From NCBI GenBank assembly GCA_027625915.1, contig JANTQA010000036.1, positions 4,521,501 through 4,585,500 of the forward strand: a stretch of DNA of 64,000 bases, written 5' to 3'. This DNA is from Anaeramoeba flamelloides. Taxonomy: Eukaryota; Metamonada; Anaeramoebidae. Position 1 is the stretch's first letter. The number at the start of each line of letters is the position of its first letter. The notes under the pieces are model-generated. The model did no database searches, was not told where the DNA came from, and saw nothing but the letters and a program-made list of their open reading frames with translations. A program made the position numbers and the translations under genes. Positions 11,721 to 25,365 of this stretch are shown in pieces.

Positions 11721-14010
11721 TTTTGTGAGTATTGTAATTTATAAAAAAGTGTTAACATTTCAATTAATGAATGGTTCTAATTTGGTATTTCTTCTTTAAT
11801 TGATTAAATAAGTTTATTTTTTTCACAAATTGAATTTTGGTGTGTTAAAAATTTTGAATTGGGGTTTAGAAAATAAAAAGTGAATTATGGGATTATATCT
11901 CAACAAGTTGTTTTAATAGTTATTTGAATTTTATAGTTTACTTTCTTATATATATATATATATATTTGTTCTCATGTTAAAAAAATCGATAATTGACTAT
12001 TATAAACCCTTTTTAAATAATCATTCCCATTATTTAAATTGATTCATGTACTTGTAAACTTAAAAAAACTACTAATAAATTTTAATAGCCAATTCAAAAA
12101 CAATTATTGCACCCTGTAATTAAAGTTAAACTAAACATCTGAGTAAACACAAATTTACTGTTCAGATATTGTAAGTGATTAATTTTTTTTTTTAAAAGTT
12201 TGATCCATTTTTCACATTTTTGTAAAGTTCAAAATCCAAAATATTTACTGAAATATTTTCAACATATTTTTTTTAATGGAGAAAAAAAAATAGTATTAGT
12301 TTCTCAAGAAATTGATACAAAAATGCACTTATTAATAAAATCAACCATGTGTTAAAATTAGCAGTATAAAAAATCTATAAAATTCAAAAAACAATTCAAA
12401 AAAATATTTTTAACTTTTACAAAATTATAATTTATTTATTAGATCGAGATTTTTAATTATTAACCATTTTTGGTTTGACAAAAACAATCAGAAAAACACC
12501 AAAACAATGAATAAAAAAATTCTCCCAAAATACTGTTTTAAAACCTTGAAAATTCAACTCATAATCAGGAAATACTTATTAATTTGATTATTTTTAATCT
12601 ATATTAACAACAAATCCTTAAATATTTAAATTGGTTATTAACAACACAAGGACAAAAAGGATCAATAGAATTAATAATTTTGACTCAATTGTTTTAGATT
12701 TTCAAACAAATCTTACGAATTTTAAATAAATAAATCCAATCTAAATAAATTACTTGATATTATCAAATAATTAATTTTAAAAAATATTTTCTTGTTTACA
12801 CTTCTGGACATTTGAAACAAATATTGTTTAATCTATTTAATTTCATAAAATTTAATAAATTATTTAATAACATAAATAAATTGTTGCTGTTCAATACCCT
12901 ACTAATAAATTTATTTTTCTAATAGTTTTCAAATAACATTAAATTTACTATGTGTTTTTTACTGGACAACTCTTAGAAATTAAGAAAATTGAGATTTTAT
13001 AAAAATAAAAAATTTTTTGCAAATTTTTCTTTTTATTTTTTTGATACAAAAATACAAAAGAAAAAAGAATGAAGGTCTTTTTGATTGAAAATTTTTCTTG
13101 CCAAATGAAATTAATTTATAACTTCAATATAAAATTCGTATATATTAAAAAAAGAAATATTGTTAAAATAGTTTTATCAATTTTATTTTTCTTCTTTCGA
13201 ACTGTTGTCAAATTACTTCTTAATACCTTTAATATTCACATCCTAAATAATAATAATAATAATAATCATGATAATTATCAAGATAATGATAATCAAAATA
13301 ATAATAATAATAGATTAAATTATTGAAATTTCCACTTTCTTAAAAAGATTTTTTAAGTGATATCTGCTCCATAAATGAATAAAAAAATTATAAAATCGAT
13401 TAAATACATTTAAGGAATAAATTAAAGGTAATAATTTTCAATATATTCTCTCCAATAAATAAAGAGATATAAAATCGAAATTATCCAAATTGGATTAATA
13501 TCTGCTATAAAAACATTGAAAACCAATTACACTTCAATATAAAAAGTATAAGAACAAATATTCGAATTACATTAATGTTTTCAATAGAATTTAATTCAAA
13601 TGAATTGAACATGCTTTAATTTTTGATTTTATGTTATATTTGTGAATTATATTTTGATTCTAATAATCAATCAACTTTATGGATTTTTTTTTTTTTTTGA
13701 GTAAAATCCGGAAAAAATTAGTAAAATAATATATGTAAAGTGGGTAATTCAACAACTTTTAAACAATTGTATCTGATTTGATAATTTATTTTTCAAAAAA
13801 GAAAATTATTTTTTATATATATTATTAAACTACAAAATTAAATTACCCTTAAAATCTTTTAAATATAAAAAATAGACAAATTCAAGCAATAGATATTTTT
13901 TAAACTTGAGAACAAAAAAATATTGTGGGAAAAAAGTAAAAAATAACATTTTATTCAAAATAAAGTTAAAATCAATTAAAAGAAGAAACCAATTAACTTA
14001 GGAAATAAGT

Positions 14011-14927
14011 TCATTAAATTATTATCAATTGAATCAGTAAATACAATTTATATCTACCTTTTTAGGGCAATTAGATAACTAATTATTTGAGAAATTTCAA
14101 AAATAATAAATATTTTCAGAACAAGCGGAATATAAAAGTTCAATATCAGTATATTAAATTTTTACGAGATAGAAATTGATTTTGATAAAAATATTTCTGA
14201 GTAGTTTAAACTTTAAAGAATTTATGAGAATCACATTATTTGAATAATAGTGAAAAAGGTGTATTATGAACTTTACTTGAAATTTGAACAGAATGAAATT
14301 TATACTGATAATTTTATACAATTTTTAAATTTTCCTTTTGTTTAGGATTCTAAGTTCAATAATTAACAATAATAATTACCAAAAATAAATAACAATAGAC
14401 CATACAACCCAATCAATTTCTTTAATAACTACAGCTGTTTCCATCTCATCCATGAAAATTCATAAGATATAGAAATTGATTGTTGAAAAAAAAATAATTA
14501 AATTTCTGATAAACTACAAATACCTTTAGAAAAGTTTGATACAATATTGTTTATAAAGTAGTGAAAAAACAATTATATTTATCAATTTTTGGTTTTGTTA
14601 TTGGGTAACAAATTGTCAGAAATATACTAAACCATTTTGTTATAGCTAATTTTATATATACCTTAGTAGAACCAGAAAATGAATAATATGATCAGCTAAT
14701 ATAAGAAAAAATAATTGATTTAAGATTAAATGGTTTACAAAAAAACACAAGAGCTGTTTTTCCAATACTACCTTTGTGATGAGATTTTCTTTTAAATTTA
14801 TATATAATTGGAAATTTGTTGAAAAAATTGATTATTTTTTGTTTCTCTAAAACTAATCATTGTATTTCCCTAAAAAGGTAGATTTAAATTGTATTTGCTG
14901 ATTCGATTGATAATAATTTGATGAATG
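14011..14927. mobile_element. 0.9-kb element with ~95-bp terminal inverted repeats
   Basis: The left end TAAATTATTATCAATTGAAT, followed by CAGTAAATACAATTTATATCT and ACCTTTTTAGGG, is mirrored at 14865-14927. The interior carries diverged repeats of its own: ATAGAAATTGATT recurs near 14170 and 14470. No transposase frame is seen, so it looks like a non-autonomous DNA transposon. Confidence 0.6.
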
Positions 14928-15605
14928 ATTATTTGCAATTAATTTATTTCCTATTTAATTTGATTTTAGTTTTTGTTTTCAGTAAGGCTAACAATAAAAA
15001 AACATTTATTACATTTTTTCATATGTTACTATTTTTACCAAAACTAAATGCACCTTTTAGTAATTATCTTACGAAATCCTCAAAAAGGATCACAATCCTT
15101 GTAGGTTCGAAATTATTCTTCGAAATAAAGATCAATAGAAGTTTGATAGTTGACAGTTTTTCTTGTTTGAAAAAATTTTGTTAAAATAAAAGTCAAATTG
15201 AAGCCAAAATATAATTCTTTAATTTTAAATTTTGGATCTTTTCAAGACAAAACCATTTAAAGTCTTATAAAATCTGCAAGAATTTTTGACAACACAATAA
15301 ATTCTCAGAATAATTTAAAAGGAAAAAAATGCTTTATAAAACAAAAGAATAATCAACAATTAAATACAGTAATGTGTTAAAGTATGTGTTTGAATTTTTT
15401 ATTTTTAAATGTAAATAATTAACAATTTTTTTGTTTAAAAAAGGACTTGTTCTGATTAATAGAGTCAAATTTTAAATACACAAGTAGACGATTAGATTGC
15501 TTTCATATTTTCAAAAAAGAAAAATAAGTTTCAAATTATTTTGTTTTCAAATTTCAATTTATTTTTTTATAAGCATTTTATTATAATTTCAATTTAAAAT
15601 TTCAA

Positions 15606-18600
15606 ATGATCAACCCTTTTGGCGACTCCTCTTCAACATCAGACGATTCAAACCCTTTTTATGTACCAATTTCTTTTTTTCAGCACTCTTGTATATAATT
15701 TTAATCACCTCCTTTTTCAAACTGATCAAATTCTTTTTCATATTTTTAGGATGAATCTGTCACTCGAGTTTTTGAGAGCATAAATGATCAGTCACTCACA
15801 GTTGAACAAAAACAAAACGAAAATACTCTTAACAATAATCGGGCTGAAGGTACAAAGGTATAACTCTTTTCTCTTTTGATAAAAAAAAATAAAAAACTAT
15901 TGATTGTTAAATTCGAATTTTAATCATTTATTTCTTTTTATTTAGGTACAAAAGGACAAAGACTATCAACCACCAGAATACATGAAGGGAGGAAATGGTA
16001 TTTTTTTCTTTTTCAAATTCACTTTAACCTTTCTCTTATTATTTTAATTTTCTCACAAAAAAAAAATTGAAACTTACTGCAACTTTTATTAAATACTTTT
16101 TTTTTAAAATTGTTGAATTTTCAGATCTGATAGACAATAAAACAATGGACGAACGAGAACTTCTGATCAAAAAAAGGGAACACGAATTAATTCGTAAAGA
16201 ACAGGAATTTGAAATAAAATCTAAAAAAAGTGGTTTGTTTCCTATCCTTTTTTATTTTCAAGTTTTAATTTTATAATTTTTTTTGTTAAAAATCTTTATT
16301 TAAAAATTGGTTTTATTATTTCTACTGTCTGTTTATTCTATTAAGGAATTGATTTAAGTCGACCACCAAATTGGCCAAAATGTAGACCAATGTTATACCA
16401 CGATATATCAAAAGATATTCCTCAGATCTGCCGTCCTTTTGTAAGGTAAGTGATAATATAGTTTTTTGAAACAAAAAATTCTCTTTGTTAATACAAGGTG
16501 TTAAGGCTCATGCCAATTACCTTTGATTTGCTCCATACTCAAGGAACGACTTGAAATCCAAAAAGATTTATTGTGTAATTACCTTTCTTTTGATTGAAAA
16601 AATTCAATTAATGAAAACAAAATTTCCATTATTTTTATGGAAATAATACAAATTAAAAAAAAGTCAAAAAAGGGATACACTGTTTTCGAAAAGTGTGTTC
16701 CAAAACTTTTGTTAGATGTTGACTGAACTGATTAAAACATATGAATTAGACAGTTTTAAGCCCTACTTACAAAATTTCCAGTCCAAACTTTTTTAAAACA
16801 GCTCTACCAATTACAAAAATTCAAATAATAAAAAAAAATTAACTAGATCAAATTCAAAAAATATAAGTAACAAAAAAAAATTTCTATAGGATCTTAATGG
16901 AAAAAATTCAATTTAGGATTGAGTCTCTTATATATTTTTTTTTGACCAATTTCTAAATAAGAATTACTAATCTAGAAATATATTTATAATATTGAAAATA
17001 ACCAGGAGTTTCAAATCCTTGTAATTGGTAAAAAATTTTCACAATCTCTATTAAATTTATGTAAAAAAATTTAATTGAGATTAGTCTCTTAAAAAAAAGA
17101 TTTATTAAGATAATTATTTACAAAAATGTTCAATTCAACTGTAAAAATAGTTTAAAAGCATTCCCAATTCAAAAAATGAATCAATTGAAAAAAAATAATT
17201 TAAAAGTGTTCTAAATCCCTTAAAAATAAATCAAATTTAAAAAAAAAAATTATTCACTAGTTTTGTATTTTAAATTTCCAAATGTTTAAATTTCTTCAAT
17301 TTTAAACAAATGGTTTTCTTTAAGTTGAATAGTCAATTGAATTCGATTTAATCTAATTTATAATAATTTTGTAACCCTCTATATTTGACAAATTAAGGAT
17401 TTTGGAACATTTTTTAGATAACAATAATGTATTTGAGAATAGTTAAAAAGGAAAAAAAAAATCTTCAAGATCTCAAAAAGTATCAAAGTACGACACTTCG
17501 AAACCAACAACTTTGTTTTAAAATTATATATTTAAACCATTCTAATTGGAAATTGAGGGTTTAACTCTTTGACTGGTTTTTCTAAAAATGTTCTGGTTTT
17601 TGATTTTTGGTTTTTGAGAACTATTACACTTTACATGATATTAGTTTTTAATTTGTATTAGACATAAAAAAATATAAATTATTATTTTTTCCATTTGAGA
17701 AAATTATTTTTCAGCACAATTACTCAAACCTTAACACTATTTTCATTATTGTTGAGTTCCTATTTTTTATTTGAAAGCAGTATTGAACTCGAGAAAAAAA
17801 TTAATTTAATTTTTGCTTTTATGTTTTATTTTATTGAAGTAGGTGCTTCCCAAATGAATTCTTCAGATATACAACAAATACCACTTTTTCATTTTGACTA
17901 GTTCTCTTACAAAACTTTTTAAAAACAAAACTTGTTTATAGAGAGTAACCAACCAACTTTTTGGCTTTAATAATTATAACAATTTGTTGGATCTGAAAAA
18001 TATGTTTTCGGGATTTATATAAAAATAGAAAATTTTTAAGAATCCAAACTTGACATTTATATATTTGAGTTTTTGAAAATATCTTTTTCAATTCAATAAC
18101 AATTTATAAAAAAGAGATAAAATTCAAAAAAAAAAAAAATGGATTGATTTTCAATTATATCTGGGTATAAGATACAAATCAGGAATTCCATAAAAACCAG
18201 ATAATTGTCGAAAAATCCTATTAAATATTATAATTTTGTGATAAATGTCTAAGTATCCCAATAATTAATGAATCACGATATAATGGTTGCTGGTTTTTCG
18301 GATAATTCAACAATAACTTTCCAAAAAAAATATGAGTTTGATTAAAAAATGGATTATGCGAAAAAAAAGTAATTGTTTTCAAAAAACTACAAAACAATAA
18401 ACTTATTTCAATCAAGAAAAAGATCAAAGAGTTTTGTTATCATTTGGTTGTTAGATGGGTTGTTTCAGTCCATTTGACCAATAATAAGTTAATAATTGTT
18501 TCTTAGTCTATTGTGGTATTGTAAATTGTGTAGAATAAAGTATTTCTAAAACAACAAACTCTAGATATAATCATTAAAGAATGTGTTCTTTTGGTTCAAA

Positions 18601-21600
18601 CATTTTCTGTAATCTAATTAAGTTTAAAGGGAGATGGGTAACTTTTCAAAAGATTTCTCAACAATAACGCAACATTATCACCAATTATTAGGATTGTTTG
18701 TACATATAATTTTTTGTTTTTCTTCTACTCTCTTATGAGTATCTTTCCATTGTATAGAAGAGAAAAAACAATTACATTTTACATTGAGGATTCGGTTTAA
18801 TTGATATCCGTAAATATAAAGGAAATTCCCCCTTCTTCTTTTTGGTTATTTATAACTTTGAAGGTAATCACCTCCATTTTTAAAAAAAACATCTATTTTA
18901 TATTCTAGTCCATTTTCAAAATGGATGATTAAATGTTTGATTAACAAATTGTTAGGGAAGATTTTACTTTTTTAAAAAAAAAAAAAATTGAAAATTCTAT
19001 ATTATTTTTCACTACAAACAAATCTCATACCTTTTAATAAAATTTTTGTGTCTTTTATAACTTTCAAACATCATCAGACACTTTACAGACCTTTAAAAAC
19101 TTAGAAACACTTTTAAATATGGAAATAGTTGGAAAGTGTCAATACTTTAAGAAAGTCAAAAGATTGTTTGTAAGGTATTTTAAACAAAATAATTATCTTT
19201 TTTTTGCAATTTTTATTTTATTTCAAATACTATGGATTTATTCACGGTTTTACAATATCCTTGAGAATTTATTATGTTTGTTTTTCTGCTAATTTTTTAT
19301 TAATATCATGATAATATACCGACTATTCTGGAAAAAAATTATCAAATTGGTTTTATTTGAAAAACAGTTGTAAAGTTTCTTATCATTAAATATATATTCT
19401 ATTTATTTTTTCCTTCATTTTTAAAAGAAAAATCACACAAAAATTATATTTAATCTTGGAATTAAAGTATAATTCAAAACATCACATAAAACCAGAATTT
19501 TTAAATGTTCAATTTTCAAAATTTTTTGATTTAATTATCAACTTCTAGGTAAAAGTGAATTTTTTCAATTATTTTTGTTGATATACTTTTTCCTTCATGT
19601 AAAATTGGTGTTAAGGGTTAAAAAAAATAAGTATTAATCACTTTTGGGGAATTTATATTATCATAAATCTTCATTGATCAGTAAATATAGTAAAAAATAA
19701 TTTGAATATTTTCCTTTTCACAGTTATCTTTGAATTAAAATCAACTTTTACAATTGTTTTTTATTCTACTATTTTTTTCCAGAATTTTTATCATCAAAAA
19801 CTCTAATTATTTTTTCCCCTTTCAATTTTAAGTATGATAATAAAAATAAATAATAAAAAAAAAATCAATAAGATAAAAAAAATTAGATATCAAATTTAAA
19901 TTAAAAAAATAACTTGTCAACCAGCCTTGAAAAAGAAAAATAAAATCTGGAAATCATAATTACAAAAAACAAAAAACAATAATAAATCAAATAAATGAAA
20001 ATATATAATATTTATGATATTATTATAAAAAAAAATTATCTATTTTTATTAGCCTTAATTGACTATATCAATAATTTAGAATCTTTTAAAAATTTAATGG
20101 TAAAAAATTAGCAATTTAGTAAGTGTTATAAAGTGTCCACATTTTCCAGAATTGAAATGAAAAGAGAAAAATCTTTGATTTGACTCATTTTTTTTAAATT
20201 CTGGAAAAGCTAATTGTGGTTTTTTAATTTCTAAAATTAAAAAAAAAAATTAATGGCGGTTTTCTTGTTGTTTTCAGTTTTATCTGTTAAGTGTTCTAGG
20301 TTTTTTTGAGGTTTTCTATTTTATTTTGAAGTTTTCTAGTTTTTTTTGAGGTTTTCTATTTTATTTGGACAATCTATTGATTTTCATTACTTTTTTTGAG
20401 TTTTCTATTTATTTGTGAAGTGTTCTAGGTTTTTTTTATTTTTTGAAATAAACCGAAAATTTATTAAGATTTTCTATTAATTTCAAAAAGTAAAAAAAAC
20501 TTAGAAGACCTAACAAATGAAATAGATACCCTCAAAAAAACCTAGAACACTTCACAAATAAATAGAAAACTCAAAAAAACCTGACGAAAATTGATTGATT
20601 TTATAAATATATAGAAAAATCAAGAAAAGCTAAAGGTAAACAATAGGGGTTAATATCGCATTCCACAAACATGAAAAAATATAAAAAAAAAATATTAAAA
20701 AAATTCTATAATTTTTCATTCTTGATTTTTTTATCCATATTTTTTTACAAAAATAAATTTTTCTTTCATTTTAATTTGTAAAAACACTTGATTTATCATT
20801 GAGAATTATCCTAATATATATAATAACCTCTTATTTCGCTTGTAGTATGTATTTTATTAATAATTTGTTGTCATTTCTAATTATTTTTAAAAAAACGTAT
20901 TATCTTTATTTATTTTTTTTTTTTAAATCTTGTTTCGGGTTACTTTTTTTTTCCTTTTTATATATTATTACTATCTAAAAAAAATATTTGGAATGAATGT
21001 AACAGAAAAGCCTATTATTGTTGGATGTGTAAGTTAATTTTAGATTTATATTATTATTTCCATCATATAATCATCTTATTTTCCTCTTTTTGCAAGAAAT
21101 AAAACAAAAAATTTTGTAAGGGGATAATAGTTACCTAATTAGATCATCATTAAAAATTTTAATTAAGAAATATATTATTATTATTAATATTTTGAAAATA
21201 TTATAAATGTTTTTGTTTATTGATTAGTGGCTGTTGTGGGTATATTATGGAATGCGGTTTGCCTGATCAGTAAGATATTTGTAAAAGATGCAGAAGATAA
21301 AGGAAATGATCTTGTGTTCTCGTGTATCTATCCCTTCTTCGTTATCCCTTTATCTTGGATTTTTTGGTATAGGTTACTCTATAATGCAACAGTAAATAAA
21401 AATTTATTTTATTAATAAAAAAAGTCCATTTTCAACTTATTCTATAAAACTACTATTTATATATAATTATATTTTTATAAATAACAATAATATTCAATAT
21501 CCATGTATTGATTACTTTTTTTATGACTTCAAAGAGAAGAGGGAAATCTTCAAAGTAAGAATATATAATAATTTTCCAATTCTATTTCACTTCCCACTTA

Positions 21601-21980
21601 AGCTTATTCTTATTATTATTTATAAAATAATGCAATTTAAATTATTTTTCTCTGATGAATAACTAATTCCCTTGAATAGATTTGTAATATTTTTTTCAAC
21701 ATATTCGATGTGGTTTCTTTTTTCAGTTTTTGTTCTCATTGGTGCAAACGGAACGGGGGCAGCTGGTTTAATAAATACTATCGATACATTTGGATTAAAT
21801 AAAACAGTTGGTATTTGTATGGTAGTAAATATATTAGTGTGGCTTTTAGAAACTATCTCTATTGTAGTTATTATCAGGCAAGTGAATATGTATTATAAAT
21901 TCTCAGGTATGACAACTGGGCAGGCCAAAAGGGAGCTTGGAACAGAAGTTGGAAAAACATTAGCTTCAGGGATGGTTTAA
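15606..21980 (+). CDS. Secretory carrier membrane protein (SCAMP), 9 exons
   Basis: Exons: 15606-15662, 15750-15857, 15946-15997, 16125-16232, 16346-16445, 21006-21028, 21228-21391, 21535-21554 and 21680-21980. They join in phase to 310 aa, normal for the family. Seen: two N-terminal NPF endocytic motifs (MINPFG, SNPFY), a charged coiled-coil stretch (DERELLIKKREHELIRKEQE), the family core PPNWPKCRPMLYHDIS.DIP, the first membrane segment YYCWMLAVVGILWNAV, and the hallmark PLSWIFWYRLLYNA. Two more membrane segments follow, with a short cytosolic tail. SCAMPs are four-pass proteins of post-Golgi and endosomal vesicles. Exons of 23 and 20 nt were placed by frame and conservation. Intron 5 is 4.56 kb. 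Confidence 0.95.
16497..17650 (+). repeat. Dispersed ~1.15-kb repeat, long copy
   Basis: Matches, reverse-complemented, 30185-30810 over three blocks: the TTGCTCCATAC.CAAGGA block, the AATTCGATTTAATCT...TTTGAC..A.TAAGGATTTTG block, and the AATCTTCAAGATCTCAAAAA block ending ACACTTTACAT. The other copy lacks several hundred internal bases. The element type is unknown, and both copies lie in long introns. Confidence 0.65.
20120..20600. repeat. Palindromic cluster of ~41-bp units
   Basis: Several copies of AAGTGTTCTAGGTTTTTTTG followed by AGGTTTTCTATTTTATTT run in one orientation (about 20287-20440). They then run inverted as AACCTAGAACACTTCACAAA (about 20510-20585). An upstream TCCAGAATT...AATTCTGGAAAAGCTAA fold-back (20145-20215) belongs to the same family as 27890-28705. 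Confidence 0.7.
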
Positions 21981-22284
21981 TATAGATATTCCACTTGATA
22001 CCATTATCTCATTTTGATAAAACCGCTCAATGTAAAAAAATATAAAAGTTTTATAATAATATTTATTTGAAATCCATGCCAAATGCTAAAGTTGATTTGG
22101 AAAAAATATTGAGTGAAAATAGTAAATTTAGAAGAATATAATTTTTCAAAATCAAACTTTTTAATTTTATCTTGATTTTTTTATTTTTATTTATTGTTTT
22201 ATTTTTTAATTTTTGATGATATTAAATAATGTGTTTGAATTGAATGAAAAAGGTAGTAAAGATAAATTATTAATTAATTTCTTT

Positions 22285-22286
<2 letters not shown>

Positions 22287-22322
<36 letters not shown>
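22287..22322 (+). repeat. 36-base poly(T) run
   Basis: Uninterrupted T homopolymer downstream of SCAMP. The length in the assembly may be imprecise. Confidence 0.9.
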
Positions 22323-22324
<2 letters not shown>

Positions 22325-23084
22325 TTTTGAAAAATAAGTCAATAAAAAAAAGATCTTCAAAAATTGCAAACAAGTAAGACATTTGCTATTTTATATTATT
22401 TTTTCAAGTTGATAGACATAATGAGTTTTTCAGTGAAAGATAAAAAAAAAAACAAAAAAAAACTATTAATTTATTGAAATATATAATTGATTTTTAAAAG
22501 AAATTAGATAAATTCATGATGAAAAAAATAATCTATTACCAACTTTGTTTTTTTTTTCCATTATTCTAAAGATGGATTATTTTTTTTTCTGATTTGTTTT
22601 AATATTTTTAACTTAATTTATAAATAATATTTTTTGATTTTTTTCCATTTTTCGACCAACTGAATCTTCTTTATTTGGAAAGAAGAGTTACAACCGAAAA
22701 AGGTCAGGTGGTTACTTACTAATACCGTGACACTGAAACAGGAAAGTATGAGTAACTTGAAAATAAAAACAAAAAAAGCAAAGGCTAAAAATGACTAAAG
22801 GTTTAAAGCAAATCAGATCAAAAAATAAAAAAAGGTACTACAACTAAACCACGATCCCCAATTTACCATTCAGGATCAATAATCAAAGTATTAACCCCAC
22901 AAAACTCTCATGGATGTGATTTTTGGAGTCCTTAATTAAAAATAGTATATTTTTTTGATTTTATACAAAGTGCTTCTGATTAATGCTTTTTAAATTTCAA
23001 TTTTTTTTTCTTTTTTCTTTTTTACTTTTTTGTTTTCAATTTTTTACTTTTGTTTTTTTAAACATAAAAAAAATTGGGTGTGTC

Positions 23085-23200
23085 TTTCTCTTGAACAATC
23101 GTGAAATCTATGATTTTATGTTTAAATTACCTTTGAGTAAATTTAAGTTTAAAAGGTCATCTAGAGTGTAATTTACACTTCTTCCATCAATAAATAAAAT
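23085..23200 (+). mobile_element. LINE tail remnant
   Basis: Reads LLNNREIYDFMFKL...FKRSSRV-stop, then TAATTTACAC and AATAAATAAAA. It parallels [13 protein letters not shown]...KTSRL-stop with the same TAATTTACAC at 3840-3935. Only the last part of the element is left. Confidence 0.45.
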
Positions 23201-24339
23201 GATGTTTTTTCTTTCAATTGTTTTTTATATTTGGGTTATCATTCCAAAAAATTGTTTAAATTTTTCAAATAATGTATGTTTAATGTTCATGTTTCGACTG
23301 TATGTTATAAATAATCGATGAAGTTAACGATTTTTTTGACATTTATTGGAGAAATTCAACCAAAAAAAAAGATAAATAAGTGGTTCAGATAAAAGTCCTG
23401 TTTAAACATTCTAAATATATTATTTCGGTAAAAGGTGTTTAACTTGTAAATTATAGATCTTTTGGGATTCCATTAGCAATTGATTTATTTTTTTATAAGT
23501 TCATAAAAAAAAATAAAAAATGAAAAAGAAAAAGAAAAAAAAAATAATTAAGCAAAAATATTATAAATATATATGCACAGAGATATTGGTATTTAGAAAA
23601 TTGATTTTGAATTCAAATAATGTCTCATTCAATGATGATATATTGATTACCGTGATAAAAGAAAAAATCTAAAAAAAAATTGAAACAAAATGTATTTTTA
23701 AAAGGTATTTACCATTATTAAAGCTTTTTCAGAAAAATCCAGAAGTTTTTTTTTTTATTACTTTTTTAAAAATCTCGTGTAAATGATTCTGATTTGAAAA
23801 ATTACTAAATATTTTATTTTTTAATGGATTGAATATGAAATCAATTATTTTTACCTGAAGGAAACCTATTTCAAATAAACATATTACAAATAAAAGATAA
23901 TAAAAAACTTCTTAGATATTTAAAAAAAATACAACAAAATTATCAACAAACAACTCCACTATTAAAATTTTAATGGACTCTTTTAAATACATTTTTGAAA
24001 AATTTTATTTTTTTTTTCTTAAAATGTTTAAAAAAACAATAAGGTTTTATAGATAAATATAAATATAAAATATTATGAAAAAATATTCAAAAATTGATTA
24101 TTATTGGAAAAATTATTTAGAAAATAAACTATTTTTCATAAATTTTGACTCACTTTATAATGTTAATGGAGATTGTTTTGTGGATTTATTCCAGTATTCT
24201 TTACAAAAAATATTTTGAAATTTTTGGATCAGAATCACTTTTTCAAATTTTTGTTTTTCTTTTGTTTTTCTTTTGTTTTTCTTTTTCTTGTTTTTTTTTT
24301 TTTTTCTTTTTTTTTTTTTTTTAAAAGATCATGTGGAAA

Positions 24340-25020
24340 AAAAAAATAGATCTTCAAAAAAGAAAAATAATCACTAAGAAAATTTCGACTATGTAACGTC
24401 TTTGAAAATGGATTTAATTATTCAGAAAAAATCTTGTTGTTCAACTTTTTTTCAGTGAAAGTTCAGTAATAAAAAATGGGTAATGCTCATTTCAAAAATT
24501 GTGACTCACTTTTTTTTAGTTTTTGGTTTTATTTTTTTTTAATTTTTAATATAACCGGCTTTTATAGATTTAGAATGACTTAAAAGAGAATTAAAAATTA
24601 TATTTAGTTATTAATTGTTCTTGAATACTAAAGGATAATTTTTTTTTTTCAATTTATTATTTCAGGTGAGTCACAATTTTTGAAAAAGAGTTTATTTTAT
24701 TATAATGTAAAATAATAATCTTGAAAAAAAATATGATAATTGTTTGCAAAATAATTATTTTTGTCAAAAATCTCGTTTTTAACCTTTTTTCATTGAAAAT
24801 ATAATTATCAAAAAATCGGCAATGCTAATTTCAAATAGTAACTCACTTTTATATAGTTCTTAGTTATATTTTTTATAATAATTTTTAGAATATCCAGCTT
24901 TTAAATTTTCGAGATTAGAATGATTTTCAAGGTAAATTATTAATATGATTAAATAATTGGTTGATCTTGGATACTAAAAGATATATTTTTTTTTTTCAAT
25001 TTATTATTTCAGATGATAAA
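24340..25020 (+). repeat. Two tandem copies of a ~340-bp unit
   Basis: The two copies share TCTTGTT/TCTCGTTTTTAACCTTTTTTC, AT.GGTAATGCT.ATTTCAAA, a GACTCACTTTT-like block and TTGGATACTAAA. Both end with TTTTTTTCAATTTATTATTTCAG, which resembles a 3' splice site. A weaker third copy may begin near 24140. Confidence 0.65.
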
Positions 25021-25227
25021 TAATATTATCAATTTTAAATTATAAAATACCAAAATAGAATTTGTGAAAAAAAAAACTTGAAAACAATTCTAGAAGAAAT
25101 ATCAAATTAGAATAACTAATTGAAATGTTCACAATTATTTATCCTTTAAAATACTCACAAAAGAAAAAAAGAAATAATTATCAATCAAATTAAAATAAAT
25201 TAAGAGTTTGTTAAAAATTTTGAAGAG

Positions 25228-25365
25228 AGCAAAACAAAAAAATGTTTTAGTAAATTTACTTAAATTCTATGAACAATAATTGATTGGACAAATGGTTAGA
25301 TACTATCAACTCATCTTATTTGAGTTTTTATATTTAAAAAAACCCAACTTTAACTTTAGATCAAT
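25228..25365 (-). repeat. Dispersed repeat, copy 2 of 3 (inverted)
   Basis: The reverse complement reads GATGAGTTGATAGTATCTAA followed by AATTTACT...TTTTTTTGTTTTGCTCTCTT, matching 11520-11670 and 58800-58975. Confidence 0.6.

Larger units (their letters stand above)
10349..15605. other. Intergenic region, 5.3 kb
   Basis: No host exon was recognised. It holds a 171-bp inverted-repeat element (10551-10721), a degenerate fold-back unit (10970-11240), a dispersed repeat (11520-11720), a short TA run near 11950 and a 0.9-kb element with long terminal inverted repeats (14011-14927). An Asn-rich open frame at 13069-13326 is built on AAT triplets and is not credible as a gene. Confidence 0.6.
16446..21005 (+). 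other. Giant intron 5 of SCAMP (4560 nt)
   Basis: Donor GTAAGT (16446) and acceptor TGTAACAG (21001-21005). It contains a 1.15-kb dispersed repeat (16497-17650) and a palindromic repeat cluster (20120-20600). The rest is AT-rich sequence without recognisable exons. Confidence 0.85.

Noticed and set aside
13069-13326. 85-codon Asn-rich frame
   Set aside because: The Asn/Asp run comes from an AAT-type microsatellite, and the rest is random AT-rich sequence.
14918-15184. 88-codon frame with a hydrophobic start
   Set aside because: It begins inside the terminal repeat of the 14011-14927 element and has no recognisable domain.
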